From contig NZ_CP101750.1 in NCBI RefSeq assembly GCF_026810505.1, positions 186,001 to 250,000 of the forward strand: a stretch of 64,000 nucleotides of DNA. Direction: 5' to 3'. Within the stretch, counting starts at the first letter, position 1. The number at the start of each line of letters is the position of its first letter. The position numbers and the translations under genes are program-made. Origin of the DNA: Streptomyces sp. Je 1-369. Lineage in GTDB: Bacteria; Actinomycetota; Actinomycetes; Streptomycetales; Streptomycetaceae. This document shows, piece by piece, positions 45,549-54,575 of this stretch. A model generated the notes under the pieces. The model did no database searches. It was not told where the DNA came from and saw nothing but the letters and a program-made list of their open reading frames with translations.

Positions 45549-48500
45549 GTGACGTTCCCAAGGCTCGCGCGATGCCTGCCCGGGTGGTGATGCCGAGCTT
45601 GGGGAAGATCCGGTAGAGGTGCGCGCCGATCGTCCGCGGGGAGAGCGAGAGCCGCGCGCCGATCTGCCGGTTGGTGAGCCCCTGGGCCGCGAACCGGGCG
45701 ATGCGTGTCTCCTGCGCCGAGAGCAGGGGGTGGTGTCCGGCTGTCCCGCCGGAGGCCCCGGTGTCCGCGTCGACCGCGTCGACCGCTTCGACCGCGGCGA
45801 GTTCGCGGGAGGCCCGCGCCGTCCAGGGTGTGGCGTCCAGGCGGGCGAAGGCGGTGAGCGCGGCACGGCAGTGCGCGCTCGCCTCCTCGGTCCTGTGCTG
45901 CCGGTGCAGCCACACGCCGTGTGCCAGGTGGGCCCTGGCGAGGGGGAAGGGCCAGCTCTCCGCGTCCCGCTGGGCGTACACGGCCGCGTACCGTTCGTCC
46001 GCCTCGTCGTCGACGGCGGCGATGGCCTCGGCGACGCTCACCAGGAAGGTGTGGTGGGCCGAGATGCGGGCGAGGCCGTACGTGCGGACAGCCCGCAGAT
46101 GGCGCCGGGCCTCCTCGGTCCGCCCGCTGTCGACCGCGGCCTGTACGCGGTCGACGAGCGAGAGGTGCGTCCAGGGGCTGCGATCCTCGACCGCGTCGGG
46201 CGCGGTGAGGTCGCAGGCATGGAGCCAGGCCTCCTCGGCGTGCCCGTGGCCGAGCGCGCACAGCGTCCGCATGCCGCTCAGCAGGCCGGTGACCAGGCGC
46301 AGACGGTGTTCTGCCGCGCGGACGCCGAGCACCGGTTCCAGTGCGTCAAGTCCTGCCAGGTCCCCCCGGGCGGCGAGGATGTGTCCCGCGGTCTGCAGGA
46401 ACAGCGTCTCGGCCAGCGCGTAGCCGTGTTCCGCGGAGGTCCGCGCGCCGTCGCGGGCGGCGGCGAGGGCGGCGGCGAGGGCGGTGTCCCAGTTCCCGTG
46501 CAGGTAGTCGTCGTGGGCGCGGAGGCTGTCCGTGAACGTCTGCGTGGCGTACGCGTGGCGGCGGGCGAACGCGTTCCAGAGCGTGCAGTGCTCGCCCAGG
46601 GAGTCGACGGCCGCGGCCGTCCAGAGCAGCAGCCAGGCTTCGGTGGTCTCGCGGTCCGCGGGCAGGGCCGCGACCGTCTCACGCAGCCGCCGCGGCACTT
46701 CGTGGGCGGCCGGGCGTGGGCCGGACCAGGCCTGTCGGCAGAGCTCCGCCGCGGCGGGGGCCGAGGGGTGCGCCGCGTGCCGGTCGACGGCGTCCCACGC
46801 CCGCTCGTCCCCGGTGAGGGCGGCCGCGACGAGGAGGAGGAAGAGGATCGGTCCGAGGAGGGCGGCGTGCTGGTCCGCGGCGTCCGGCGGCACCGGTGCG
46901 TCCAGGACGGCGGGCAGCAGTTCGATGGTGGGGCGTGGGTCGGCGTCGAGCTGGAGCCGGGTGCAGGCGACGGCGAAGGCGTACGGGGTGGCGGGTTCGG
47001 GCCTGCCCGGCCGTGCCGCGTCTTCGGCCTCGGCGACGTATTGCGCCGCCAGGTGCGGACGACCGGCGCGTACGGCCAGGGCCGCGGCGGCGACGAGACG
47101 GGCGGTCCTGTTCGTCCGGTCGGGGCTGAGTCCGGCCGCGCGTGCCATCAGCACCGTCGCCTCGGCGTCTCCGCCCTGGGCGGACATGCTGTCGGCCTCG
47201 GCGTGCAGCAGTGCGGCCAGTTCGCCGTCGGTGCCGAGTGCGGCGGCCGCGAGGTGCAGGGTTCGCCGCGAACTGTTGGCGGGCAGGGCGTCGGCGAGCA
47301 GGCGGTGGGCGGCGCGGAGCTCGGCCGGGGAGGCGGTGTGCGCCAGGGAGGCGCGGACCAGGGGGTGGTGGAACTCCAGTTGTTCTTGTTCCGGGTCGAC
47401 GTGCGCGAGCCCGGAGCGTTCGATGTGCTCTTCGAGCCGGTGCCAGGGCGGGCCCGCGACGTGCTCGGCCAGGTCGCGCAGCACTGTGCGGTGGCGGGTG
47501 GAGGCGTCGCCGAGGGCGGCGACGAGCAGGAGGTTGCGGGCGGGGTCGGGCAGGGAGCGCAGCCTGTCCTCGTACAGCCGCCCGAGGCGGCCGCCCAGGG
47601 GCAGTGCGTCGAACAGCTCGGGCATCCGCGGCGGCGCGGGGCTCGCGAGGGATTCGGCCCGGTCGGCGTCGAGGCGCCGCACCTGCTCCGGGAGTTCACG
47701 CAGGGCGAGCGGGTTGCCCGCGGCCGCCCGCAGCACTCTGCGGCGCAGCCCCTCGGGCAGGGACGGGTGGTGGGTGCGCAGGAGCAGTTCGGCCTGTGGG
47801 GCGTCCAGCGGTGGCAGGTCGACCACCTGGCCCGCCACCAAGCAGGCGGAGGCGTCGTACTCCTCGCGGGCGGCGGTCCGGTCGCGGCGGGGCGTGGCTC
47901 TGGTGGGGCGGGAGTCGGTTCCGGTGGGGCCGGTCTCGGATTCGGTGGGGCCGGTCTCGGACCCGGTGAAGCCGATTGCGGACCCGAGGCCGGTCCCGGT
48001 CCCAGTACGGCCGGTCCCGGACCCGGTACGGCCGGTCTCGGATTTGGTACGGCCAGTCCCGGACCCGGTACGGCCGCGCTCAGACCCGGTACGGCGGGAC
48101 TCGGACCCGGTACGGCCGGTCCGGGACCCGGTGAAGCCGGTTACGGGCCCGGTGAAGCCGGTCCCAGACCCGATACGGCCGATCGCGGCCCCGTTTCGGC
48201 GGGTCGCCGCGATGGCCACCACGGGCAGCGGGGCCAAGTGCCGCTGTACGTAACCGAACACGGCGACACTGGACGGGTCGGCCCACTGCAGGTCGTCCAG
48301 GAGTACGACGACGGGGCGGTGTGCGGCGGCGTGGGCGAGCAGGGTGAGGGCGGCGCCCGCCACCGCGAACCCTTCGGGCGGGGCCCCCTCGCGGACGCCC
48401 AACGCGCTTTCCAGGGCGTGCCGCTGGGGTTCGGCAAGCCCCTCCGCGTCGTCGAGGAGGGGCCAGAGGACCTGGTGCAGGGCGGCGAACGGCAGCCCCG

Positions 48501-48816
48501 ACTCGGCCTCGGCGCCGGTCATCCGCAGCACGCGCAGGCCGGCCCGGCGGGCCGTCGCCTCGGCCGTTCCCAGGAGTGCCGTCCGCCCTGTGCCGGGGTC
48601 GCCGCGCAGGATGACGGACGTCCCGGTGGTGGCGATCCCGCCCAGGGCCGCGTCGATGACCGCGCGTTGCGTGTCGCGGCCGGTCAGCTCCGGCACGCCG
48701 TGGCGGGTCGCCCACGGTACGTCGCGGTCATGCAACTCCGGTACGCCGGCCCCAGCCCCAGCCCAAGCCCCAGCCCCCAGCTCGGCCCCCGCCCCCGCCG
48801 TACTCCCCTCACTCAT
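45505..48816 (-). CDS. LAL-type LuxR family regulator with heptapeptide-repeat insert
   Basis: 1103-residue LAL regulator: P-loop GDPGTGRT (72-79, Lys replaced by Arg), Walker B VVVLLDDLQWADP (about 180), a low-complexity insert of about 12 heptapeptides (residues 217-305, variants of ETGRTGS), the remaining STAND and helical domains, and the C-terminal HTH (SAQETRIARFAAQGLTNRQI, RTIGAHLYRIFPKLGITT). ATG 48816 follows AGGGGGCGAGGC. Paralogous to the 42822 gene over the whole non-repeat length. Its 3' end overlaps that gene tail to tail. Confidence 0.93.
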   Translation of the reverse strand: MSEGSTAGAGAELGAGAWAGAGAGVPELHDRDVPWATRHGVPELTGRDTQRAVIDAALGGIATTGTSVILRGDPGTGRTALLGTAEATARRAGLRVLRMTGAEAESGLPFAALHQVLWPLLDDAEGLAEPQRHALESALGVREGAPPEGFAVAGAALTLLAHAAAHRPVVVLLDDLQWADPSSVAVFGYVQRHLAPLPVVAIAATRRNGAAIGRIGSGTGFTGPVTGFTGSRTGRTGSESRRTGSERGRTGSGTGRTKSETGRTGSGTGRTGTGTGLGSAIGFTGSETGPTESETGPTGTDSRPTRATPRRDRTAAREEYDASACLVAGQVVDLPPLDAPQAELLLRTHHPSLPEGLRRRVLRAAAGNPLALRELPEQVRRLDADRAESLASPAPPRMPELFDALPLGGRLGRLYEDRLRSLPDPARNLLLVAALGDASTRHRTVLRDLAEHVAGPPWHRLEEHIERSGLAHVDPEQEQLEFHHPLVRASLAHTASPAELRAAHRLLADALPANSSRRTLHLAAAALGTDGELAALLHAEADSMSAQGGDAEATVLMARAAGLSPDRTNRTARLVAAAALAVRAGRPHLAAQYVAEAEDAARPGRPEPATPYAFAVACTRLQLDADPRPTIELLPAVLDAPVPPDAADQHAALLGPILFLLLVAAALTGDERAWDAVDRHAAHPSAPAAAELCRQAWSGPRPAAHEVPRRLRETVAALPADRETTEAWLLLWTAAAVDSLGEHCTLWNAFARRHAYATQTFTDSLRAHDDYLHGNWDTALAAALAAARDGARTSAEHGYALAETLFLQTAGHILAARGDLAGLDALEPVLGVRAAEHRLRLVTGLLSGMRTLCALGHGHAEEAWLHACDLTAPDAVEDRSPWTHLSLVDRVQAAVDSGRTEEARRHLRAVRTYGLARISAHHTFLVSVAEAIAAVDDEADERYAAVYAQRDAESWPFPLARAHLAHGVWLHRQHRTEEASAHCRAALTAFARLDATPWTARASRELAAVEAVDAVDADTGASGGTAGHHPLLSAQETRIARFAAQGLTNRQIGARLSLSPRTIGAHLYRIFPKLGITTRAGIARALGTSLRNPAAPAQEPPAT
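47901..48168 (-). repeat. 21-bp repeat array inside LAL gene
   Basis: About twelve 21-bp units (GGTCTCGGACCCGGTACGGCC and variants on the plus strand) encode [E/G]TGRTGS-like heptapeptides in the regulator. In-frame; copy number could change by slippage without killing the gene. Confidence 0.85.
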
Positions 48817-48846
48817 GCCTCGCCCCCTACCATCAGCGATCACCGC

Positions 48847-49188
48847 TCAGCGCTTCAGGACGCCGTCCAGCCACTCCAGGACCTCGGGCGTCACCGGGTC
48901 GGCGAGGTCGGCGAACTCCTCGTGCTTCTTGAGGAACTTCGCCACGTAGGGGCAGACGGGCACGGCGCGCAGGCCCGTGCTCCGGACGTTCTCCAGCGCC
49001 TCGCGTACGAGGATCGAGGCCAGGCCCTGCCCGGCGTGGGCGTCGTCGATCTCGGTGTGGAAGAACACGCGCCGGTCGTCGCGGTCGCGGTAGGCGGTGA
49101 AGCCCGCGCTCTCGCCGTCGACAAGGATTTCGTAGCGGTGCCTGGCGTCCACGCGTCGGACGGTCGGGGTCAGTTCGGGTTGCGTCAT
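48847..49188 (-). CDS. GNAT-type N-acetyltransferase (YjdJ-like)
   Basis: 113-residue short GNAT of the YjdJ type (acetyl-CoA-binding fold): RYEILVDGESAGFTAYRDRD, FFHTEIDDAHAGQGLASILV with the pyrophosphate loop HAGQGLA, VPVCPYVAKFLKKHEEFADL (in part). ATG 49188 follows AAAGGAAG. These small acetyltransferases act on unknown substrates. It lies 30 bp beyond the LAL start, on the same strand as the LAL gene. Confidence 0.9.
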   Translation of the reverse strand: MTQPELTPTVRRVDARHRYEILVDGESAGFTAYRDRDDRRVFFHTEIDDAHAGQGLASILVREALENVRSTGLRAVPVCPYVAKFLKKHEEFADLADPVTPEVLEWLDGVLKR

Positions 49189-49237
49189 CGTCGTTCTTCC
49201 TTTCAGGGGCGCGTCAGAAACGCGTCGGAGGAACACG

Positions 49238-49425
49238 TCAGGTACGCGCCGGGTTCTTGCGCGGTGCGATCGTGGCGTTCGGGAGGGCGGGCGCGGGGAG
49301 GCGGGCGCCGGGGTAGCCCTCGACCTCGCCGAAACGGTCGGACGCTGCTTCCGACGCCCGTCTGACCTCGACGATGTCCTCGTGGCTGCGGCCGATGAAG
49401 TTCCACCACACAGAGAGTACTCGGC
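49238..49425 (-). pseudogene. Pirin C-terminal remnant
   Basis: About 60 codons ending at 49238 read VWWNFIGRSHEDIVEVRR, RFGEVEGYPGARLPAPALPN, matching the end of pirin-family proteins (WNFVGRSHEEI...RFGEV.GYDG.RLPAP). The N-terminal cupin with the metal site is absent; there is no start. A truncated relic just upstream of the acetyltransferase gene. Confidence 0.65.
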
Positions 49426-49464
49426 GGCTTCCCGCAGGTCAGAGGCGCCTCGGCCCTCGGACGG

Positions 49465-49810
49465 TCAGCAACCGTCAGCATGGGACCTCGAGAGTCTGCG
49501 ACCGATGGCGAAGTGGGGCCGAAGGGTGGCGGGGGCGCGCAAGGCAGCGAGTAACCGATCCAGCAGTTCAGGGTGAACGGAGTGAGGGGTGAACGGGGTG
49601 GCGCGGTGGTCGATGTCGCCGCCGGGTGACAGCGTCGCGAAATGGGCGGCGCTGTCGGCCTCGTACAAGTGGGCCAGGCAGGCAGTGTGGTCGTCGACGT
49701 GGACGCTGCGGCAGCCGACCGGATTGGTGGGGGTCGCGCCTTGGCCGCAGTGCGGCCAGTCCGGCGGTGTGCCGGACGGCGGTCCGCGGTCCGGGCACAG
49801 CGGCAGTCAT
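49465..49810 (-). pseudogene. Pentapeptide-repeat protein N-terminal remnant
   Basis: The minus strand reads PPDWPHCGQGATPTNPVGCR, VHVDDHTACLAHLYEADSAA, HFATLSPGGDIDHRATPFTP, then LLDRLLAALRAPAT, as at the N terminus of streptomycete pentapeptide-repeat proteins. It ends before any pentapeptide array. The natural start (ATG about 49809, after GAGG) is out of frame by one base, and a TGA lies in front of the conserved frame. Decayed. Confidence 0.55.
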
Positions 49811-49991
49811 ACCTCAGGGACGTACCTGCGCCGTCGAGCAGTTGCTGGACCGGGCCGCAGCACGGCGGGAACTGAAGTTTCCGGTGCGCTGCGGTTCGGC
49901 GACGGCCGGCAGGGCGTACGTGATGACGAGCGAGGCGGCAAAAGGCAGTGTCGCGGCCACATTCCCTCGCTACCGGACGCTGGAGCGCGTG

Positions 49992-50429
49992 TTACCCGCT
50001 GATCCGACCGCAGTTTGTGCCGCTCCTGCCGGCTGACTCGCCAGCGATCACCCCGCCCCAAGAAACGCAGTAGCCTCTGGCGTCGAGGTAGACCGGCCCC
50101 GCGTACGACCGGTAATAACCGTCGTCATCGGCGTAGTCTCTGGTGTCGTCCCGCTGGACCCAGACGTACATGTGGACGGCGGGGCCCGGGGTGCTGCGGA
50201 TTGTTACGGCACAGTTCTTTCCTGTCGCGGAGTTATAGGTCAGATAGGTCGTCCCTGCCTTCCCGATGTTGATCTGGTTGACGACTTTGTAGCCGGTGCC
50301 GCATGCCTTGTTGTACGCGGCCGCGGGTGCGGGCGGGGCTGCGGCCACCCCCGGGGCCATGACCATGACACTCCCTGCGGCCAGCGTCACGGCGACTCCT
50401 GCCATCCGGATGTATCCCCTGCGTTCCAT
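49992..50429 (-). CDS. Secreted spore-associated protein A-like protein
   Basis: 145-residue exported protein. Signal peptide about residues 1-31 (ending VAAA), then YNKACGTGYKVVNQINIGKA, YLTYNSATGKNCAVTIRS, YAGPVYLDARGYCVSWGGVI and a final Cys (TNCGRISG). The Cys spacing and the YAGPVYV.ARG.CV.WGG pattern match streptomycete spore-associated protein A. ATG 50429 follows GGGGAGGGCGT. Secreted, likely deposited at spores or aerial hyphae; role unknown. Confidence 0.8.
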   Translation of the reverse strand: MERRGYIRMAGVAVTLAAGSVMVMAPGVAAAPPAPAAAYNKACGTGYKVVNQINIGKAGTTYLTYNSATGKNCAVTIRSTPGPAVHMYVWVQRDDTRDYADDDGYYRSYAGPVYLDARGYCVSWGGVIAGESAGRSGTNCGRISG

Positions 50430-50790
50430 ACGCCCTCCCCGAGCTGGGTGCCGGCACACTGTCTGAGGCGCCGTCATGTTCTGTCGGCCGCTCCCCCGAT
50501 GGCGCTCTTGCCAGAAAGGACACAGCCGGAGACCGTGCCAGTTGCACCCCGCGCTCCGCATTCCTGATGCCGGCACGATCCGGCACCACACCACACAGCA
50601 GCCCCTCTCTTCCTGCCGGACGGTGGGCCGGGCACCGCCTTCCGTCGACGCCTGGCCCAATGATCGGCGTACTCCTTATCGCTGTATGGCTCTGTCCCAG
50701 GCCGCGCACCCGGGCGCCGGTATTCGCGCGCTCGACAGTGGACCGCTGCCGGGCGCGCGTCGACTTCATGGGCCATGCGGATACGGAGTC
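50430..50790. other. Intergenic, nothing recognised
   Basis: 361 bp between the spore-associated-protein-like start and the DUF4389 gene stop. No gene, repeat or clear hairpin identified; must contain the promoter of the secreted protein gene. Confidence 0.45.
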
Positions 50791-51390
50791 TCAGTCGGCT
50801 TGCAGGCTGAAGGGCGGGTACGTGTCGGTGAGCAGACCGACGTAACTCTGCACCCGCAGGCTGTGGCGGTAGATACCCACGAGGATGTCTCGGAGCCTCT
50901 GCGGATAGGAGCCGGTGAACAGCACGGCGAAGAACCCCATGATCACGATGACTGTCGCCGCGACGCCGAAGACAGCCAGCGCCACGTAGTGCGGGACGGC
51001 GAAGAGCCATTTGACCAGGGGGCGCCACCGTGACATCTGCTCGGGATAGGCGAAGGTGACAATCGTGTGCGGATCGGCCCTGTCGTCGTCGGCGGTCGTC
51101 TGGAAGTCGAACGGCGGATAGTCCTCGTGCAGAAAAAGTACGTAGCTGGCGACGCGCCACTCGTAGCGAAGGGACATGGCGATCACGTCGAAGAGCGGGC
51201 GGGGGATGCGCCCGGTGAACAGCACGGTGAAGAAGGCGATCAAGGTCAGCACCACACGCAGCATGCTGAGCACGTAGGCGATCAGCAGGTGCGGAACAGC
51301 GAGGAGCCACTGTACGAACGGTCGCCAGCGGGCGATCTTCCGTGTGCCCTGAAGGTGGAGTTGAGCGGGGTAGGGAGTAGCCAGTGACAT
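50791..51390 (-). CDS. DUF4389 family membrane protein
   Basis: 199-residue protein with two DUF4389 repeats, each with a hydrophobic membrane segment: RWRPFVQWLLAVPHLLIAYV and RWRPLVKWLFAVPHYVALAV, followed each time by FxTVLFTGRIPRPLFD or FFAVLFTGSYPQRLRD and a TDYPP/TDTYPPF end. Each half has a double hydrophobic stretch, so two to four transmembrane helices are expected. ATG 51390 follows AGGAGGGCACC. Function unknown. Confidence 0.88.
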   Translation of the reverse strand: MSLATPYPAQLHLQGTRKIARWRPFVQWLLAVPHLLIAYVLSMLRVVLTLIAFFTVLFTGRIPRPLFDVIAMSLRYEWRVASYVLFLHEDYPPFDFQTTADDDRADPHTIVTFAYPEQMSRWRPLVKWLFAVPHYVALAVFGVAATVIVIMGFFAVLFTGSYPQRLRDILVGIYRHSLRVQSYVGLLTDTYPPFSLQAD

Positions 51391-51637
51391 GGTGCCCTCC
51401 TAGGGCAGCCGTTCACGGGTGACGACGAACCGCCAGTGGTCCCGTCGTACGCTCACGCCATAGGCCTGTCAAGGTTTCGGGATGGAAGCACGGACTACGG
51501 CCTTGGGGCCCCGGGCCGCCCCGAAACCTCCGCCGCCGACCCGGACAACAGCTCGTTGTTCAGCTCCGTGGCCGGGCCCTCTTCGACGTGCGTCGAGGAT
51601 GCCGATGCCTGCGCCTAGGCATTTCTTCGGGGCCGTC

Positions 51638-52225
51638 TCAGCCCGGTGACATGCCCCGCTCGACATCCACGAAGGTCGGCCGCCGGGACTCCGGCTCCAG
51701 CACCCTCACCCCAGGGCACACCGCCTTCAGCGCCGATATGGCCCGAGCCATCGCGGACGTACTGTGCGGGGAGTTGTACGTGGTGTAGAGCCGCCTGCCG
51801 ACGCGCAGCTCCAGTACCACCTGGTCCTTCTCCTCGTACTCGTCGTACTCGTCGTACTCCTCGTACTTGCCGGACCCGGCGGATACCCAGGAGACCGGGC
51901 CGACCTGCACGGGTCGCACCTCGGTCAACGAGCCCAGCGCGTGAACACGGGTCCGCCCGTACCGTTGCCGCAGCCTCAGCCGGCCGGCCTGCTCGTCCAC
52001 CCGTATCTCGACGACCGTGGCCCAGTGACGCAGCCAGCCGGTCAGGCGGACGCACATCCACACAACCGCGACCAGGCCCAGCGTGAGCCCTCCCTCCGGC
52101 CAGAGAGGGGCCAGGACAACCGCCAGCGGAAGCAGGACCCCCGCAGGAAGACCACCGGGCTCGAAGATCCAGAGCTTGGGAAAGGCCACCCAAAGGGCGT
52201 TACCTACACTGGAGTTGTCATCCAT
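51638..52225 (-). CDS. Hypothetical membrane protein
   Basis: 195-residue protein with two predicted membrane helices near the N terminus (GVLLPLAVVLAPLW, LGLVAVVWMCVRL), a soluble C-terminal domain (TVVEIRVDEQAGRLRLRQRY) and an acidic tandem YDEYDEYEE encoded by TACTCGTCG repeats. ATG 52225 is preferred to the GTG at 52258. No family recognised; the layout suggests a membrane-anchored PH-like or unknown domain. Confidence 0.65.
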   Translation of the reverse strand: MDDNSSVGNALWVAFPKLWIFEPGGLPAGVLLPLAVVLAPLWPEGGLTLGLVAVVWMCVRLTGWLRHWATVVEIRVDEQAGRLRLRQRYGRTRVHALGSLTEVRPVQVGPVSWVSAGSGKYEEYDEYDEYEEKDQVVLELRVGRRLYTTYNSPHSTSAMARAISALKAVCPGVRVLEPESRRPTFVDVERGMSPG

Positions 52226-52438
52226 GGCTACAGAATGAGCGAGGGCACGCTCCGGCACCAGCGTCTCCGCATGCCTGGTGCTGTGACCGCATAGGTTCGC
52301 CCGGGTTGGTCGTCGTGGCTATCGGCCGCCGGGAATCGGGGCCGGTGACCGAAGCATTGTGAAGATGATCTCGGCCGGGCAGACCCGAGCCCCGAACGGG
52401 GCCGGTTCAGGAGAAGGACGGCGTCAGAGGCGAACGAC

Positions 52439-52825
52439 TCAGGAGGCGGACGGCTCGATCTCCCCCGCGAAGACGATGACCTGGTCGATGAGGCTCCGCC
52501 GCAGATGGACGACGTCCGTTCCCGCCAGACGGGGGCCTCCGTCCGGCGTCGTGAAGACCCACTGGTACCGGGCCCACTCGTCCGGCATGTCCACCGCCGA
52601 ACAGCGCACCATCGTGCCGGTCCCCGCGGGGTGACGCCGGATGTCCAGCACGAACCGCTCGACCGCCCCGATCCCCTCACTGCGGCCCAACGGCCCCCAG
52701 AAGACCACATCCGAGGTGAGGGCCTGGGAGAGCAGCGCAGTCACATAGCTGTCGTCCGAGGCGTTGAACGCGGAGATGAACGTGTCGATCGCGGACCGCG
52801 CGGTCTCTTCCTGCTCTTCCTGCAT
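52439..52825 (-). CDS. SnoaL-like (NTF2-fold) protein
   Basis: 128-residue protein with the nuclear-transport-factor-2-like SnoaL fold pattern: SAIDTFISAFNASDDSYVTA in the first helix region, LTSDVVFWGPLGRSEGIGAV, and a C-terminal LIDQVIVFAGEIEPSAS strand. ATG 52825. Such proteins are often cyclases, isomerases or stress proteins; with no catalytic residues identified, the function is unknown. It is monocistronic, 248 bp from the PKS operon end, so a role in that pathway is only possible, not shown. Confidence 0.7.
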   Translation of the reverse strand: MQEEQEETARSAIDTFISAFNASDDSYVTALLSQALTSDVVFWGPLGRSEGIGAVERFVLDIRRHPAGTGTMVRCSAVDMPDEWARYQWVFTTPDGGPRLAGTDVVHLRRSLIDQVIVFAGEIEPSAS

Positions 52826-53073
52826 GCACCAGTAATACCAGTCGCCTCGCGGACCGCGCTCGTCCCCGGTCACAGCACTGGCCAACCTCGGGGAATGACG
52901 GACAGCGTCATGGCCCGCGCTCAAGAGGCAGAGTCGGGGGCGCCCACGATGTGCCCGGGGCGGCGGGCCTTCCGCTGTCGGCAGGACCGCACCGCCGACG
53001 CGCCCCGCTGTACCGCGGCCGACGCCCACACGACAGATCATCCAGCCGCCAACACCCACTGAGCAAGCGGTTG

Positions 53074-54291
53074 TCAGGGCGCCGACAGCACCAGTGCCGC
53101 GTTCTGCCCGCCGAAGCCGAGGGCCTGGCACAGGGCGATGTCCAACTGCTGGCGGCGGGGTGCGCCCCGAACGACGTCGAGGGGCAGGGCGGGGTCGTCG
53201 TGACGGTGGCCTGCCGTGGCGGGGACGACGCCGTGGTGGATGCTCAGGACGGTGTATGCGGCGGCGAGTGCGCCCGCTGCGCCGAGGGTATGGCCGGTCA
53301 GGGCCTTGAGAGAGGTGACCGTGCGACCTTCGCCGAGGGCGGCGCGAATGGCATGGGCCTCCGCCTCGTCGCTGCCGCGGGTGCCTGTGCCGTGAGCGTG
53401 CAGGTAGGCGACCTCACGGGGTGCGGCTCCGGCCTCGTGCAGTGCCGTACGGATCGCGGCCGCGGCACCGGCCCCGACGGGGTCGGGGGCGGCGACGTGA
53501 TGGGCGTCGGCCGTGGTGCCGCAGCCGGCCAGGCGTGCGAGGGGGCGGGCGCCGCGTGCGCGGGCGTGTTCGTCGCGTTCAAGGACGAGCATGGCCGCGC
53601 CCTCGCCGACGACGAAGCCCGTACGGTCCCGGTCGAAGGGGCGGCATCTGCCGTCGGGGGCGAGGGTGCCCATGCGGCCGAGACCGGTGACGTAGAGCGG
53701 GGTGATGGCGGCGTCGGTGCCGCCCGCGATCGCGATGTCGCACGCCCCGGAGCGGATGAGGAGTGCCGCGGTGGCGAGGGCGAGGGATCCGGATGCGCAG
53801 GCTCCGGCCGGGGCCAGGCAGGGGCCGCGGGCCCCGAACTCGATGGCGAGGGCTCCGGCAGCCATGTTGGGAAGACACTTCGGCAGCAGGTACGGCGATA
53901 CGTGGTCGACGCCGTGCTCGTCGAGGAGGCGCTGTTGTTCGGCCACGGTCTCGGCGCCTCCCACTGCCGTACCGCAGATCACTGCCACCCGCTCGGCTTC
54001 CCAGTCGGCGGGGTCAAGTCCGGAGATGGTGAGCGCCTCGGTTGCGGCCAGGTAGGCGAACTGGGTGTGGCGGTCGAAGCGCCACAGGCGGGCCGGGCCG
54101 ACGGCCGCCTGTGGTTCGTATGCGGGGACGCGGCAGGAGTACTGCCAGGGCAGCCCCCGCAGCGCGGGATCGGGTGCGGCCGGTTCGGCGTCGGCGGTCA
54201 GCGCGGTCTTCCAGTTGGCGTCCACGCCTTGCCCGGCCGGGGAGATCATGCCGACGCCGGTGACGACCGGGCCGGGGCGGCGCAGGGTCAC
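53074..54291 (-). CDS. Beta-ketoacyl-ACP synthase II-like (FabF/KAS II)
   Basis: 405-residue discrete ketosynthase. The Cys-His-His triad is complete: Cys165 in PAGACASGS, His300 in LHAHGTGT, His334 in LTGHTLGAAG, so it is a condensing enzyme rather than a chain-length factor. GTG 54291 overlaps the ACP stop (GTGA). Last gene of the minus-strand operon after KAS III and ACP; it probably extends the KAS III product on the discrete ACP before or after the type I PKS. Could also be a type II fatty-acid-like component; not the single housekeeping FabF, given its operon. Confidence 0.9.
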   Translation of the reverse strand: MTLRRPGPVVTGVGMISPAGQGVDANWKTALTADAEPAAPDPALRGLPWQYSCRVPAYEPQAAVGPARLWRFDRHTQFAYLAATEALTISGLDPADWEAERVAVICGTAVGGAETVAEQQRLLDEHGVDHVSPYLLPKCLPNMAAGALAIEFGARGPCLAPAGACASGSLALATAALLIRSGACDIAIAGGTDAAITPLYVTGLGRMGTLAPDGRCRPFDRDRTGFVVGEGAAMLVLERDEHARARGARPLARLAGCGTTADAHHVAAPDPVGAGAAAAIRTALHEAGAAPREVAYLHAHGTGTRGSDEAEAHAIRAALGEGRTVTSLKALTGHTLGAAGALAAAYTVLSIHHGVVPATAGHRHDDPALPLDVVRGAPRRQQLDIALCQALGFGGQNAALVLSAP

Positions 54292-54548
54292 AGCGGCCGC
54301 CCCAGGGCGAGGGCGTGAGCCGCCTGGGCGAGGGTGAAGGAATCGTCGTAGCTGGTCCAGATTTCTTGACCGAAGTCGTTCGCGATCATCATGCCGAACT
54401 CCTCGATGGCGAGGGAGTCGAGGTCCAGCGAGGCGAACCGCGCTTCGGGCGTGAGGAGGGCGCGGGGCACCTCGAAGCGGGTGTGCAGGGTCTCGGTGAG
54501 CCGGTCGAGCACGTCGGCTGTCGAGGCACGGTCGAGGTCACTGGTCAT
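54288..54548 (-). CDS. Acyl carrier protein
   Basis: 86-residue ACP with the 4'-phosphopantetheine Ser in DLDSLAIEE (LDLDSL motif). Helical throughout: VLDRLTETLHTRFEVP before and FGMMIANDFGQEIW after. It lies between KAS III (27-bp gap) and KAS II (4-bp overlap). The downstream Trp/Tyr-rich segment (WTSYDDSFT) is unusual for a housekeeping ACP. ATG 54548 follows AAAGG. Presumed carrier for the KAS III/KAS II steps and a possible partner of the type I PKS. Confidence 0.9.
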   Translation of the reverse strand: MTSDLDRASTADVLDRLTETLHTRFEVPRALLTPEARFASLDLDSLAIEEFGMMIANDFGQEIWTSYDDSFTLAQAAHALALGRPL

Positions 54549-54575
54549 GTGCGGCCTTTCTGACGAGGAGACGTT

